A DNA stretch of 64,000 nucleotides from Anadara kagoshimensis (Eukaryota > Mollusca > Bivalvia > Arcoida > Arcidae): contig CM037861.1 in NCBI GenBank assembly GCA_021292105.1, positions 32,349,674 through 32,413,673 of the forward strand, read 5' to 3'. The notes under the pieces are model-generated. The model was not told the origin of the DNA, ran no database searches, and worked only from the letters and a program-made list of their open reading frames with translations. Every line of letters begins with the position of its first letter. The stretch's first letter is position 1. The position numbers were made by a program, and so were the translations under genes. Of this stretch, positions 26,201 to 49,640 are shown piece after piece.

Positions 26201-28169
26201 ATGTTAATAAAATGGTAATTTTATTACAGTTTGGATTTCCTCAGGTTTAAGTCCCATGGATTTAAAACAAGTTGATAATTTATACTTGTAAGGTTGTTAC
26301 CTGCCTTAAATTAAGGCTTGAATTGTCTTCTTCAAATTGCCAATAGGGTCTTTAAGTCTCATCATGTGACCATATGAGTTTGTGATTTCTGGGTACAAAT
26401 ACCCAAGAATCTGTTTAATTAGAGAGTAAATTAAACATTGTCTAACATCTATTCATCTTTTGCTTTTGATGTATTTGACGGCAACATTTGCTCTCTTGCA
26501 TCAAATTGCTTTAACATTTTCATATCTGGGTATGAAATAAAAGATTCATGTTGAGACTTAAAGACCTAATATGGTTTATTTTAGTATACTGTAGGCATGG
26601 TTATTTTTGCTGGTGGTTAATTTTACCAATTTTGTCATTCTAGTCATTTCTGGTGGGGGCTACATTCACAATTTTTTTTCCAGTGTACTTTCTGCTGGTA
26701 ATTTTCAAGGGGGGATTTTGCAATATTTCATTCACCAATTTTGTGGAAATTACCCAAACCGAAAATAATCATGTTTACAGCATATAGAAATTGCTGTGGT
26801 CAGATATTTAAACCATAAATATGGTTAGTGATTATAAACGTCAGTTCAATAGTTAACATAAATAATAATTATTATACAAAGTTGTTAGTCAGTACACAGA
26901 TTGTCAGATATCTGCAATAGATGTGATAATGATATATAATAGACTATCAGATATGGTATATATTATCATATATAGAGCTCTGTTCTTTTCTGTCAATAAA
27001 TGCTTCATTTGTTTTATTTTTGTGTTCCTTTATCATCAACATTGAACAATTAGATACAGAATGAACAATTTTCATTCATTATGCAGTATTTGGCATTTCT
27101 TCTCAATTTTCCCAAACACCCATCCAATGGGCAAAAACAGCTTTGAAACATGGATGTTTGTATGTGGGAAGCAGAGGTTCAAACCCTTTGACCTAGACTT
27201 GAAAATTGCCATTGGCCATTGCACACTCTACATATAGAAATGAAAGTTACAGTTTGTGTCAGAAGAGACCTTTTCAACTTATGCCGTGTCACAATTGATG
27301 TGGCATGCTATAGAACCTTCCTTGCATATTGCCTTGAGCGCAAAGGAACAAATTTCTGCCACTTAACCTGGAAAGTTGGTTAAGTTTGATATATGTGAAA
27401 TAATCAAACTTGGGGGTAAAACTCCACTTAAAGAATCAATTATACACTACTTAAGTGCCGTCTAAGTGAAACTCATTTGGTTGAAAAACGTGAAAGAGGG
27501 TTACAGTTATGAAATTACCTACACAAGTGTGAAGATTTATAAATAAAAATAAAGCAGGAATTGATAATTTAAGAATTTTTGAAATGTTGTTGCATTTTTT
27601 TATGGAAATTATGAAAAAAAAATGTACTACTTAGATGACCCTTAATACAAGACAATTTAATAATAGCATAATTTCAGTAATGTTTCTTTGAGAAAAAGTT
27701 TTATACAGATGTTTTGTTTCATATTGAATCAATGAATGGTACAAATAAATGGAACATCGTAAAAAATTCTGAAGATTGTATTTGTAATCAATAGTGGAAC
27801 ATAGATAGGTATGTATAAAATTGGTGTAAGAGAGAAATGTGGAGTGACAGTGTCTTTGTATGGCTTATTATGTTTGTATTTTATTGTTTCAAAATTAAGC
27901 CAAAACTTTTAAATTAATTATCCATTAATCTTCACATTGCAGCTGAATCTCCCAGACCTTACTCCAGGGAACGTGAACGAAGAACTAGCACACGGTTACA
28001 TCGTGGAATACCTACTGGAGCAGAATTACAGAGGGATAGCACAAGAATATCCACGGCACCAATGCAACCTGGTATGGTTCCTATGAACTCTGCAATGAGA
28101 CGTGGAAGTGCTTCTAAAGATGGCGATATGCCTGGTCGAACAGGTTCTTCACGACATGTACGAAAATGA
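14752..28169 (+). CDS. CSNK1D/E: Casein kinase 1 delta/epsilon, with alternative 3' exons
   Basis: Common coding exons are 14752-14827, 16178-16288, 17512-17660, 18003-18231, 19390-19560, 20116-20264 and 21017-21155. The last exon is either 24417-24697 (434 aa) or 27943-28169 (416 aa, close to vertebrate CK1 epsilon). The protein is a Ser/Thr kinase of the CK1 family, which acts in clock-protein phosphorylation and Wnt signalling. Visible motifs are the glycine loop GSGSFG at 16-21, Lys38, the catalytic HRDVKPDN at 126-133, DFG at 149-151, the CK1 signature SINTHLG in the substrate region, and TKRQKYERI. The kinase domain ends at about residue 295 (NMLKF). Exon 7 encodes a Ser/Arg/Pro linker. 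The start follows an acceptor directly and matches the family N-terminus [16 protein letters not shown]. Invertebrates usually have one gene for the vertebrate delta/epsilon pair, so a single symbol cannot be chosen. Confidence 0.95.
15187..15318 (+). repeat. 44-bp tandem repeat, three copies
   Basis: Three near-identical units contain ATAAACACAATGTATAATGT and CTTTGTATGTTGAAAGGTTA. They are intronic in the CK1 gene (intron 1). Confidence 0.85.
16783..16904. repeat. AT-rich palindrome
   Basis: The inner arms TTCATATTGTCAGTATTTGC and GCAAATATTGGCAATATGAA pair with one or two mismatches. The outer arms TTTATTGTATTATTTATAT and ATATAAATAATACAATAAA pair perfectly. Intron 2 of CK1; probably a small foldback element. 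Confidence 0.7.
17230..17273 (+). repeat. (TG)n microsatellite
   Basis: An uninterrupted TG dinucleotide run of about 22 units in CK1 intron 2. ORFs across it are artefacts. Confidence 0.95.
19209..19292 (+). repeat. Short tandem duplication in CK1 intron 4
   Basis: GCTGTTAATTACAAGTCTCC followed by ATTTTGT occurs twice in direct orientation. Confidence 0.7.
20728..20965 (-). repeat. Family B repeat, degraded inverted copy
   Basis: CTAATCACAATTCCAAAAAG and AAAACTTTGAAACTGGCAAATT begin the minus-strand family B end. The middle is diverged and it ends around the GTCTGGGATTGAG segment. CK1 intron 6. Confidence 0.5.
22214..22335 (+). repeat. Two-copy tandem repeat in CK1 intron 7
   Basis: GTTCATTTTAAATGTTTTAT and GTTTTTGCCAGTT, preceded by CAGTTAACTATAAA, occur twice in a row. 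Confidence 0.75.
24417..24697 (+). CDS. CSNK1D/E: CK1 alternative terminal exon 8a
   Basis: A pyrimidine-rich tract ending TACTAG precedes the exon. Phase 1 matches exon 7 (ends after the first base of a codon at 21155). It encodes residues 342-434, starting [20 protein letters not shown], then a Ser/Gly-rich stretch, and ends QLKQRP. Extending the ORF upstream of the acceptor is not supported. SRTRDRxPTRL parallels SRERERxxSTRL of exon 8b, suggesting an ancient exon duplication with added length here. The nearest AATAAA seen downstream is more than 1 kb away (about 26.2 kb), so the 3' end of this transcript is not fixed. Confidence 0.75.
25358..25555. mobile_element. MITE family F, copy 2
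   Basis: GCAGCTGTACCGCGTGATCC at the left and ATCATGTGGTACAGCGACAA at the right match the 13252 element and pair with each other. The interior holds the same TTTGTGTGGAACATTTTGG / GTACAACCATTAGGGTATC arms. It lies between CK1 exons 8a and 8b. Confidence 0.65.
25769..25849. repeat. Perfect 34-bp inverted repeat (hairpin)
   Basis: Arms 25769-25802 and 25816-25849 are exact reverse complements (AGAATGTTGTCAGAAGAAAT... on the left). The 13-base loop ends in eight C. It lies between the two alternative CK1 terminal exons, and downstream of exon 8a could be within its 3' UTR. Confidence 0.9.
26583..26790. mobile_element. MITE with ACTGTA-type ends (related to family E)
   Basis: TACTGTAGGCATGGTTATTT at the left pairs with AAAATAATCATGTTTACAGC at the right. 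Inner segments containing ACCAATTTTGT also recur. CK1 intron, between exons 8a and 8b. Confidence 0.55.
27150..27410 (+). repeat. Degraded SINE, family 1-like
   Basis: A B-box-like GAGGTTCAAACCC is followed by segments matching the SINE 1 body: GACTTGAAAATTG, GTGTCACAATTGATGTGGCA, AGAACCTTCCTTGCATATTG and ATTTCTGCCACTT. Confidence 0.5.
27943..28169 (+). CDS. CSNK1D/E: CK1 terminal exon 8b (canonical tail)
   Basis: The acceptor CACATTGCAG and phase 1 fit exon 7. It encodes residues 342-416: [20 protein letters not shown], then RGIPTG, Ser/Arg segments and a stop after SSRHVRK. The block SRERERRxSxRLHRG is the conserved tail motif of vertebrate CK1 delta and epsilon, where the region is autophosphorylated and inhibits the kinase. 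AATAAA follows at 28306. Confidence 0.9.
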
Positions 28170-28305
28170 GCATATCTAACAGACCAAAGTTTGTGTATGA
28201 TGTTTTCATTGGGATAATCTCAAAATATTTAAATGGTTATGAATTGGAACAAATCTGTTTCTTTATAACTTTTTTGAACAGAAAAGTGATGAAACATATA
28301 TGTGA

Positions 28306-28315
28306 AATAAATAAA
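28306..28315 (+). terminator. Poly(A) signals after CK1 exon 8b
   Basis: Two overlapping AATAAA hexamers start at 28306 and 28310, about 140 bases after the stop codon. Further AATAAA occur nearby (about 28416). Confidence 0.5.
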
Positions 28316-28319
28316 AATA

Positions 28320-31230
28320 TATATATAGTGCCAATATGATGAATGTGTTTACATGGTGTACAAAAGATCCCCTTTGTGATAATGGATTTTCTTGTGATTG
28401 AGTGACGAGAGATATAAATAAACCAGCATGTCGATAAAAAATGAATATTTATCAACATTTTTATGTGTGTGTATTATAAATATTAATTTTATTAAGATCT
28501 CTGATTTAAATTTGACACTCATACCTTTATGTTTCTTTATTATTATCATGTTTTGATCGACAAAACATTTTATATCATAAATTCTAATGTGACCTGCATT
28601 TTCCTTCATATCAAACATGGAGGAAACCACCTCATGAAATATTCTTCTACATGTGATCTCCAGCCTGTGCATTTTTTGAGGATATACTTTGGGTAGATTA
28701 TTTCTTAGACACCAAACATGTTTCCTTGTTTGAATGATTGCTTAAATTTCAATGCTGTATCATGCTCTTCAGTCAACAAATGCATGTACTTACATTCTTA
28801 CACAGGTAACTTGATCGTATATGAGCACAGGTAATCAAAAATTTTAATTTATCAGGCCAGAAGTTGTATTTGTGATTTATGTGTAGATAACTGCTGTACT
28901 ACTTTTCTTGTTACTTGGCAAGAACCACATATGAAACATTTGAGATCAATTTTGTATCCCTTCCTCAAATGTTCATAAATTTGATGTACAGATAGATATT
29001 TTATTTGGAATATATCATCTATAATATATCTTGAGGTGTCAAGTTTTTAGTAAAAAGTTTGTATAACATAATGTAAATTATAGTACACTAACTTGCAAGT
29101 AGATCGCCAAAGAAATGCCAGACCAGAAGTGTGGTGGTAATATTTTTCATTAATTTGTCCGTCCATTCACAAGGTCCTGTCCTTTTTCATTACCTAAGTC
29201 TGCAGTCATTCAAAGTTGTCAGTGCTCATATTGACAATGTACACAAGGTTGTTGACAAAAATCTTTTGTAAAATCTTAAAACATGTTAAAATTTATACAT
29301 TGTACAAAGAACTTGCATAAGACTCGAAGGCATTTTGAGCTATTTCTACAGAAGTTTTTTTTTCAAATCAGCATCCTGTTGTGTTGTAACTGAAGGACAT
29401 GTGAGATGTATAAGTGAACTATTTGTTTCAAATTCAGTTTTTTATCATGTTTCTTTCAGGTTTGATTTGAATTGATTGATTGATATGGAATTTGAGCTTA
29501 ATGAGAATGCCTGAAGTGTGGTTTTGAAGTAATGCTTGTACGATTTATTTATTAACGAGTCTATTTTTTGAAGCAATATTGCCTAATAAGTGACCTCTAA
29601 ACTATATATTATATCCATAATTGTACATATAAATGTAATAAGTTGTACCGGTAGTTTGAATTACGTATCATGTGCTATTGGTCTATTTTAAGTTTATACT
29701 GTATGCTGAGGTGTTTTCTTTGTTCTAGATGTCGGACAAGATCTTACTGTTTTCAGTTGCATACTTTTGTCATTCCTAATTCGTAATGTTTTGATTTTGA
29801 AACTCATTAAAGAGCTTAGGATTGAGAAAATTCCAGTCATAAACTGTTAATTAGAAAATTTTCGCGTCAGTTAAATTTGGCAAGATTGCCATTTCAAGAT
29901 CCTTGAAATCATATTTGAATTTTGATGTCATAAAAAGATGGCTAGTGTTAATGCAATTGAATTACATCAAAATAAAAAAATCTTGAAAGATTTATTTTCA
30001 TGTCTAGTACTGTTGCGAATTTACATGTAAATTAAACTAGTGTGAAAATTTCCCTATTTACAGTAATGCCTGACAATAAATTTCAACTATGATGTTTTCC
30101 GATACCAGCTTTTATCATATTTCCAGGTACTTCACAAAACCATAATCATTATTACCAAAACCCTGCTTATTAGAAACTGTAGCCACTTTTCCAAAAATTT
30201 ACGCTTTCTTGTGGCATCATTTTACTAGGTACAATGTCAGTCTTGGCTCTAAAAATCTGGTGGCGGGCACTGTAGATGACATCACAAATTACCTGACAAA
30301 ATTATTGATAAAAGTAAGTAGTATTGGTCACATGCTCAAGGTTCACAATACCACTTTCATGTATGATTTTCAGTTTGAAGAGAAATTGAAAATTTTACGA
30401 AGTGTACAGACATTTTGAAATAATATATTGAGCCGAGACTAACATTGTACATTAGGTCACGTCTTATTAAAATGATCCCACTAGGAGAAAAAAAAATGAT
30501 AAAATTGGCTACAATCTCTGATTAGCTGGGTTTTAGTAATAATGAATATGGTATAATCAGCTCATAGTCATCCCACTTTGTAAGTCACTTCATTATTGTA
30601 CTACTGTCGGTACACAATGTTTTATTGGTTGTTTCTTGGGGCCAAAAATTGTAATATGTTTTATATGAATAACTATTTTATTGAGGAGCATTATTACATG
30701 CAACACCATTAAGTTTTGAATCCATAGTATTCCACAGTTGACAAGGAATTGCTAGTTTTGAGCAATTGTATCTGATGCTTTTAATTACTAGTATTGTGTT
30801 CCATAAGCTAAATAGAAAAACACAATTACATAATATAGTCTGTGGTCTGTCCATATTCTGGTCTGCACATTGGTCGATAGTCCACACTCGTTTTGACATG
30901 TAGATGCACATGTGTACATTAACAAGGAAGACGTGTTATATTTTTAAAAAAAAAAATGAACTAAAATTGATAATCAGTAGGTTATGTATAACAGATAATT
31001 GGCTTTAAAAAATTTGAAACTAGTTTTATGATTGATGATCAGATATGAATCATTTTTTAGTCAAGGTCGTAGATTTTGACTAAAGGGCAAACATTTAAAA
31101 TACAATAAATATTCCCATCCATGAATGAATTTGCCACCCACCCACACACGCACACACACACACACTGAAGAATGTCTTGTAGATCACAATTTGAAATTGT
31201 TGAAACTATTAAGGAGGAAGTTGGGAGACA
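28320..31230. other. Spacer between convergent genes, no gene seen
   Basis: AT-rich and free of recognisable repeats except a (CA)-rich run at about 31137-31164. ORFs here are short and show no family features. It may include long 3' UTR of CK1. Confidence 0.5.
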
Positions 31231-32059
31231 TGGTGTGGTCTTGGGCTAATATTGAAATAACTGAATGGCAAGGTTTTGTTATTAGACCAAAATGTTTTAC
31301 AATACATTTTCTGTCAAATGCTGCTGGTGGCAAAGTGTTCCTCGAAAAACATCATGTTTTAATCAAAAATGATGTATGTTTGTAATCTTTGTGTGCAGTC
31401 TTTTTTTCACTTTAAGTAACCGTTTTGTTTTTAGTGTGTTAGTCCTTTGTGTATAAATAACAAAACATTTATAATATGGAATACCTGTGTATGTATGTAT
31501 GACTGATGGATGAATTGTATGTATATTTTGTACATAAATCATAATGAATGTAAACAAAGAGTAAATTATGAAAAAGTAATAAATTGTACATATGAAAACA
31601 AAATAGACTTGATTTTCTTAGGTTTGTACCCGGTAAACAAGGCTTCAGTTTCATAATTATCCCTTAACTAAGATTTTCCATAAATGAAATTTAGGAAATT
31701 CTGTCACTCTTTTATGGCGCTCTGAATACAAGAGAGAGAGAGAGAAATCAACTACCTAGAATACTGTAGTAAGAATACTTAGGTTATAAGCTTGAAGCAA
31801 TCTTCCAAATGGCATCTGAAATAACATGGATATCTTGAAAAATAACAAAATTGCCAAGATTAAAATTAAGGATAATCTTAGTTGAAGAATGATTGTGAGA
31901 CCAGGATGAAGAATGATTGTGAGACAAGGATTAAGTCTTTAATATGCAGATAGATGTGGACAAATTAATATGGTATTGTACTATTGCAGTCAAACCCATC
32001 ATAACACTATTTCTATGGAATAAAATATCAAATGTTTTGAGATGCAAGCATACAGGTAA

Positions 32060-32500
32060 ATGCCCGCTTGGTTTGTGGGTTCAAATCCCAGCCAGGGGTC
32101 TAACAAAGACTTGAAAATAGCCAAACCTGTCTATAAAGGCAATCAGAGAAGTAAAAGTTGTTTTTATGGACAGGTGGTCCTTATATAAATGTTCAATAAC
32201 AAGGATAAAGTGAAATTTGGATAAATTTTTACTGGCCTTTAAAACCAGGTGACCTTTATACAGAGGTGGCCTGACAGGTTTGACTGTAGGTAGTGACTGT
32301 CTTTCACCAAACGCCCAACATTTAGAAATAAAAGTCACTAGATTCTTCGGAAAAAGACCTTAAAAACTGATGACACAGTGTCATGGCAGGTGTGGCAAAT
32401 TAAAGAACCCTCCCTGCACATTGCCCCGAGTGTCAAAATTTGTCACTTCGCCTATAACTGGCCACGTCTCAGTATAAGTAATACTCTTTACTGGGATGTA
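32060..32500 (+). repeat. SINE family 1 split by MITE A
   Basis: The tRNA-like head with B-box GGGTTCAAATCCC at about 32088 and the body up to GACTTGAAAA precede the MITE. The SINE body resumes at 32287 (GTAGTGACTGTCTTTCACC) through AAAGAACCCTCCCTGC to GTCTCAGTATAAGTAA. It is absent from the right duplicate, so it inserted after duplication or was lost there. Confidence 0.7.
32120..32286 (-). mobile_element. MITE family A, copy 4, nested in SINE
   Basis: Inverted orientation: GCCAAACCTGTCTATAAAGG at the left and GTGGCCTGACAGGTTTGACTG at the right, with TA on both sides. It interrupts a family 1 SINE. Confidence 0.8.
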
Positions 32501-33132
32501 TAACCCCATCCAATCAATCATCTTGGTTCTATTTATTAAGTATTGTAAACAAAAAAACTCTGTTGTGTGGTTCATTTCATGGGTTACTGAGGTAATTGGC
32601 TAAGATAAATAAAATCGGACAACTGCAACTGTGAAACTTGTATGCCCTACTTCTTTTTTTTCAAAATTTGAGTATGTGTTTTAATGCTTTAATCAAACAC
32701 ATGGATCCTTGTCCAAACAAAAAAACCTTTGAAACTAAATTTACTTTTAAACTGTAGTTGTAGAACATTGTAAGAGTAGTATTATTCATGGTGTACTAAT
32801 TTTTGCTTATTTCACAATCCAAAAATTGAAACCCACATAAAAACATTTTCAATCTTAAAGTTCATAAATCCATGAATATTCCGCCTCTGCATCCCTTGGA
32901 AAGGTAGGAAATTAGAAAAACTTGAACATTTGATCCAATATATTTATAGTATCCTTGTTGGCTTTATAAAATTTTATTTCATATTCTATCCTTAATTATT
33001 TAAATTTATATTTTTATTTTTAAATTTTATGTTTTTTTTACTGAGAGCAAGGCAAACTACATTGCTAGAAATCAAATCCAAGTAAAATTTAGAAATTCAT
33101 ATAACCAAGATGTATAAATATCAAGGTTCAAA

Positions 33133-33482
33133 TCAAGCTGATTTGAGTAATGGTGTTTAACATCTCACGGTCTCAGTCAAGAATATTTCACAAATATCGA
33201 GACTTCGCCAGCTATAGGCAAAGATGCAGAATTTTTGCCTGTGCATTGCACTAACTGCATTATGCAGCATGGTTCTTTATCGTGCTATGCTTGCAGTGAC
33301 ACGGGACTGCCTTTATTTTAGGTTACTATCCAAAAGAACTGTGATTTTCATTTCCTGATACCGAGTGCTTGGCGAAAGAAAAGTCACCACCCACTTCAAG
33401 TCTTGGGTCGAACCCGGTCGGGGTTCGAACCGACAACTCCCCACTTACAGAGCAAGCACTATACTATCTGGGCTACCACAGT
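33133..33482 (-). repeat. SINE family 1, copy (long)
   Basis: Minus-strand head with B-box GGTTCGAACCCC (33420-33435) and an A-box near GTAGCCCAGATAG. The body is shared with 4403-4718, and the tail is TTACTCAAATCAGC. Confidence 0.8.
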
Positions 33483-33539
33483 GGTCAGGTTTAAATCAAG
33501 GAAGCCAATGTTAACAAGTTAAAGTCAAACACAAACATA

Positions 33540-34030
33540 TAGTTCAATGTTCAAATCACAATCCCAAAAGCAAAGTAAAATCTTTAAAACTGGCAAATTA
33601 TGTAAAAACATGGAATTTCATCAGAGAAGTGAGACCAGTTGCTCTGGAAGGGTAAATACCTCCTGTTTAGCTGGTCAAACCCACCACGTGTGAAATAAAA
33701 ATTGAATGACAGAAATATGAAACTATGGAACGTGAAATATCTACCAGGATAATTCATTAAGTAGGAGAAGCAGGTATATTGCTGTATAGAAACGAAAGTT
33801 GACAATAGAAACGAAGCACTTAAGTGCTAATCTACACCGTAGTTGCAAATATTTTTTCTTGCAGATATGACTAAGTGGTCGATAAAGACATTGGTTCATA
33901 TGATTGTAGTAACTATTTAATATCACCAGTACCAATCCTCCCCCACTTGCCACTGAGAATGACCAATTACTGCATAAATATTTAGAGCAATAAATGCATA
34001 TTGACTGTTGAAGTAAAATTATCAGAACAG
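33540..34030 (-). repeat. Family B repeat, inverted copy in the duplication
   Basis: Minus-strand near-complete copy. Landmarks are AATCACAATCCCAAAAGCAAAG, CACGTGTGAAATAAAAATTG and GAAACTATGGAACGTGAAAT. Confidence 0.65.
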
Positions 34031-34080
34031 ACATGCAAGGAACATTAATTTATCATAAGTATCATAATGAATCTACAGTA

Positions 34081-34288
34081 CAGACCTCTTGAAAGTTTAA
34101 TACTAGGTTTATGAAAATGTGTCAATGCAGAGTGGCATAGATTTAGATAGTTGGTGACCAAGAAGCTGCCAAGAGCTAAATATCAACTGCTGAAAAGCTG
34201 TCGAGATATAGGTAACAAGGTGCCTAGATCAGCTTTTGATTAAGCACTAATTTGTTATATCGGTATTCAAACTGTCAACAGGTTTATA
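34081..34288. mobile_element. MITE family D copy shared by both duplicates
   Basis: CAGACCTCTTGAAAGTTTAA at the left, AGCTGCCAAGAGCTAAATAT inside and CAACAGGTTTATACTGTA at the right. The same insertion is at 61498-61687, so it predates the duplication. Confidence 0.7.
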
Positions 34289-35518
34289 CTGTATGTGACT
34301 CAGGATGGACTACTTTTTATTTGGTTTTATTAATGTACCAGACTACCAGGTTATGATGACAGATCCTGCAGTATTTAATTCTTGATGCCTTTATGTCAAC
34401 AGATCTAATATTACATGACTGAAGATTCATACATCACAATAGAACGGATATATTCCATTCACTTTTATTTCCAAGGTGCACTATTTCCAACGAATGCTTG
34501 CTTCATAGCGAGGTGAACTTTTCCAATAATCTAAGTGACAGCAACCTGGTGTCTACACTGCACTTCGCCATATAAAAATTGAAAGTAATAACGTTTGTTA
34601 TATAGATGTAGCTTCATATTTAACCTTTTGAAATAACTAAGATGTAAAAATATCATGTTCAAATCAAACATCCAATATTAAACAGTTAAAGATCACTTCT
34701 AATATAGACATACTACGTTATTTATAGTCGTTTACAATTCTTTTTGAATTGTAAAAATGCAAGTGACAAAGGGTGATTAAATATACCAATCCATGCTCAA
34801 ATCACAAACAAAAAGACAATGGAACTCTTGTAACACTAATTACTAAGATCTACTAGTACCTTAAAAGGATGTTGAATATAGCTGCTTAAATTATTATTGT
34901 CACAAGTAGTCTAAAAAATAAAACTAAAATGATATTGTAGTGTTCATTTAATCTAATTTAAAAAAATGTTTCCGATTATTGCTGATTTTTCTTAAGTCGG
35001 TATAAAAAGTACACAATGAATGAGCATATACATAAAATAAAGTCTTTAAGGCCACCTGTCACCAAATTTATTACATTTTTAATTTTGGCTATAGGTAGAG
35101 TTGTCAATAATGATGTGTCTGACGGTTATACACACTGCATATACACTGTATATACACCTGTTATACACATATATATTTCTTAATTACAGGGAAAAATTTT
35201 TTAATCATATTTTTATTAAGTAACTTTTCGGAAAATAGCACTAATAGAAAAAAAACATTGGTGAAAGGTGACCTTTAAGAATAGTACCTATAAAATAACC
35301 TAACAATCAAATGTCGTAATTATTCATTAATTAATTTTAATTTTTAATATTTTTTTTAATAAATTAATTAAATTCTTCTTTGTTTCAAGCATTTTGATTA
35401 GTCATATCTTTTCTATAATTTTTGCTTTAAATGATTGCAAGAGAAAATTGGCTCTTAGTAATGCTATGTTATAATGGACAACACACTGAAACATTTGAGT
35501 ACTACCCATATACTATAC

Positions 35519-35648
35519 ATTTATTGCCTTTGAGTAAGGGAGATATGAACATTTGTTCACCCACAACAAATCACATTTCCCCAGAGGAATATATGACTTG
35601 TTAAAGGTGAACAAATGTTCATATCTCCCTCACTCAAAGGCAATAAAT
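35519..35648. repeat. 43-bp inverted repeat with 44-base loop
   Basis: Arms 35519-35561 and 35606-35648 pair at all but one position (GAACATTTGTTCACC / GGTGAACAAATGTTC at the loop side). The right duplicate keeps only fragments (near 62953-62985). Confidence 0.85.
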
Positions 35649-36614
35649 TGTTTATTATACCGAAATGAAAGATCACCATGATAATAAAAAGAAAGTTGGT
35701 TTTATAATCGTTTGAAAATAACATATATCTCTCTTTCAGTTTTTGCTCCTATCTGATATCGTCGGAGACTCTATCGATGGAGTCATTGAGACGTTATTGT
35801 GTGTTCTGAAGGGGTGGGATATGGTGTTTTCAGAGGGATACACAATGATTTTTCCACTCTGATGACATGATCCAACGATCCAATCAAATGTTAAATATTT
35901 GAAATGTTTAACCGAATAATTTATTAACTACATTTTTATGTGTGTTTTAAATACAAGTCTTTCAATAATTATATACACAATTCACTAACCATCATATTTG
36001 TCGGAATTCATGATTTTTGCAGTCAATAGTCAAATAGGGATTAAAACCCTGTAAATTTCTATGACAACCCTTATCAGGGCCCAGATAGATATTTGTACAG
36101 TGCTCGGCACTTTGCTGAGCCAGTAAGACAATCCACTCATAGCAATTTACCTTGGCATTGTTAATGGTGAAATTATTTACACATGTAAATGTTTTGATAT
36201 GAATTTAGTCCACAACTATTGGGGTTGAAATGCTTTTTTTAACATTCCATCTACCCTCACATTGTACATGTCTGGTCAACTCATGTTGATGATCAAACAT
36301 GCTAGATTCAAACATTTATGTGATACAAACATTCAATCGGCACTGTGGCGGGTAACTTGTGCAACACCACCTGTCCAAACACAAATGTACTTATCAGGAC
36401 AAGTGGACTAGTCAATAATCTAAGCCATGCTTATATTCTGATGAGGATAAAACAATGATTGTTTTATTGTTTAAAATTGTAAATAACAAGTAAATATAAA
36501 TTTTCTTTTCGCCGCATTTCAGGTTACACAGTAGTTATATAAGAGACGGTCCATGGTCAACATTCCCTCTGTTTTCTTGGTCACCAGGATTACATTCCCT
36601 GATAAATTCTCTTC

Positions 36615-48974
<12,360 letters not shown>

Positions 48975-49640
48975 TTTGTTAAAATTTCTACAATAAATAT
49001 AAACAATGAATTAAATTTGTATGTTTGTTTTAAAATCACTGGTTATACAACATGCTTTCCACATTGTTCAATCTATAAGTGACCCTTGCACCATTAGTCT
49101 CCCTCCCCCTCTTTTTCATTTTTTTCTAAATTAACACTTTCCTTTATGTTTTGTTATGTTATGTTACTATGGTGACCCCACTTTTTTGAAAACATGGGGC
49201 CGGCCCATTAGGGCCAGAATGATCCCACCCGCTACACACTGTTTCCAGGTCTGTTTACAACAACATATTCATGTCAAACTAGGCAGCTGTATTGTGTATG
49301 AAAAAATTCAAACAGATTATGGAATCTTTAGTGACTGTGGCCAGCCAAATTGTGACCAACCAACAAGTTAATAATGCCTTTTCCATTTCATTGATTTGGA
49401 AATAATCATTAAAAAACTCAAAATAAGTGAAAGAATCATTCAATAGGGCATAAAATGTTATTATTCCACTCCAATAGTGAAAACTCTTCCACCATCCAAG
49501 AACCGATTACTTCAATGTAAGTGAAAGATTCTGACTGGCTTAAACACATTACTCCACTCCCTACACCCCTGTCAAGAATCTTTCACTTATATCAAGTCAA
49601 CTCAATGACAGTGGAGGAAAATGGAGTGTCAAGGGGAAAA
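48975..49640. other. Region upstream of the ADPRH start codon
   Basis: A minus-strand acceptor (TTTATTGTAG, next to 48991) precedes the ATG, so this is probably intron. No promoter or untranslated exon can be fixed. Short inverted copies of AAGTGAAAGATTCT occur at about 49520 and 49580. Confidence 0.4.

Larger units (their letters stand above)
31231..36355. repeat. Direct segmental duplication, left copy
   Basis: Co-linear with 58912-64000. Both begin TGGTCTTGGGCTAATATTGA. They share GGTGGCAAAGTGTTCCTCGA, the TACAGACCTCTTGAAAGTTT MITE, GACAACACACTGAAACATTT, TTTTTGCTCCTATCTGA, and ATTTATGTGATACAAA at the end. Similarity by eye is roughly 80-90% outside insertions. The copies differ by repeat insertions (SINE plus MITE at 32.1 kb here; MITE A at 62.0 kb and a family B element at 59.9 kb there). 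Confidence 0.85.

Noticed and set aside
30209..30418. 69-codon ORF between the convergent genes
   Set aside because: It has no recognisable domain and no splice partners, and length is as expected by chance.
33420..33470. tRNA gene
   Set aside because: A-box and B-box are present, but the acceptor stem does not pair and a SINE body follows; the same applies to the other SINE heads.
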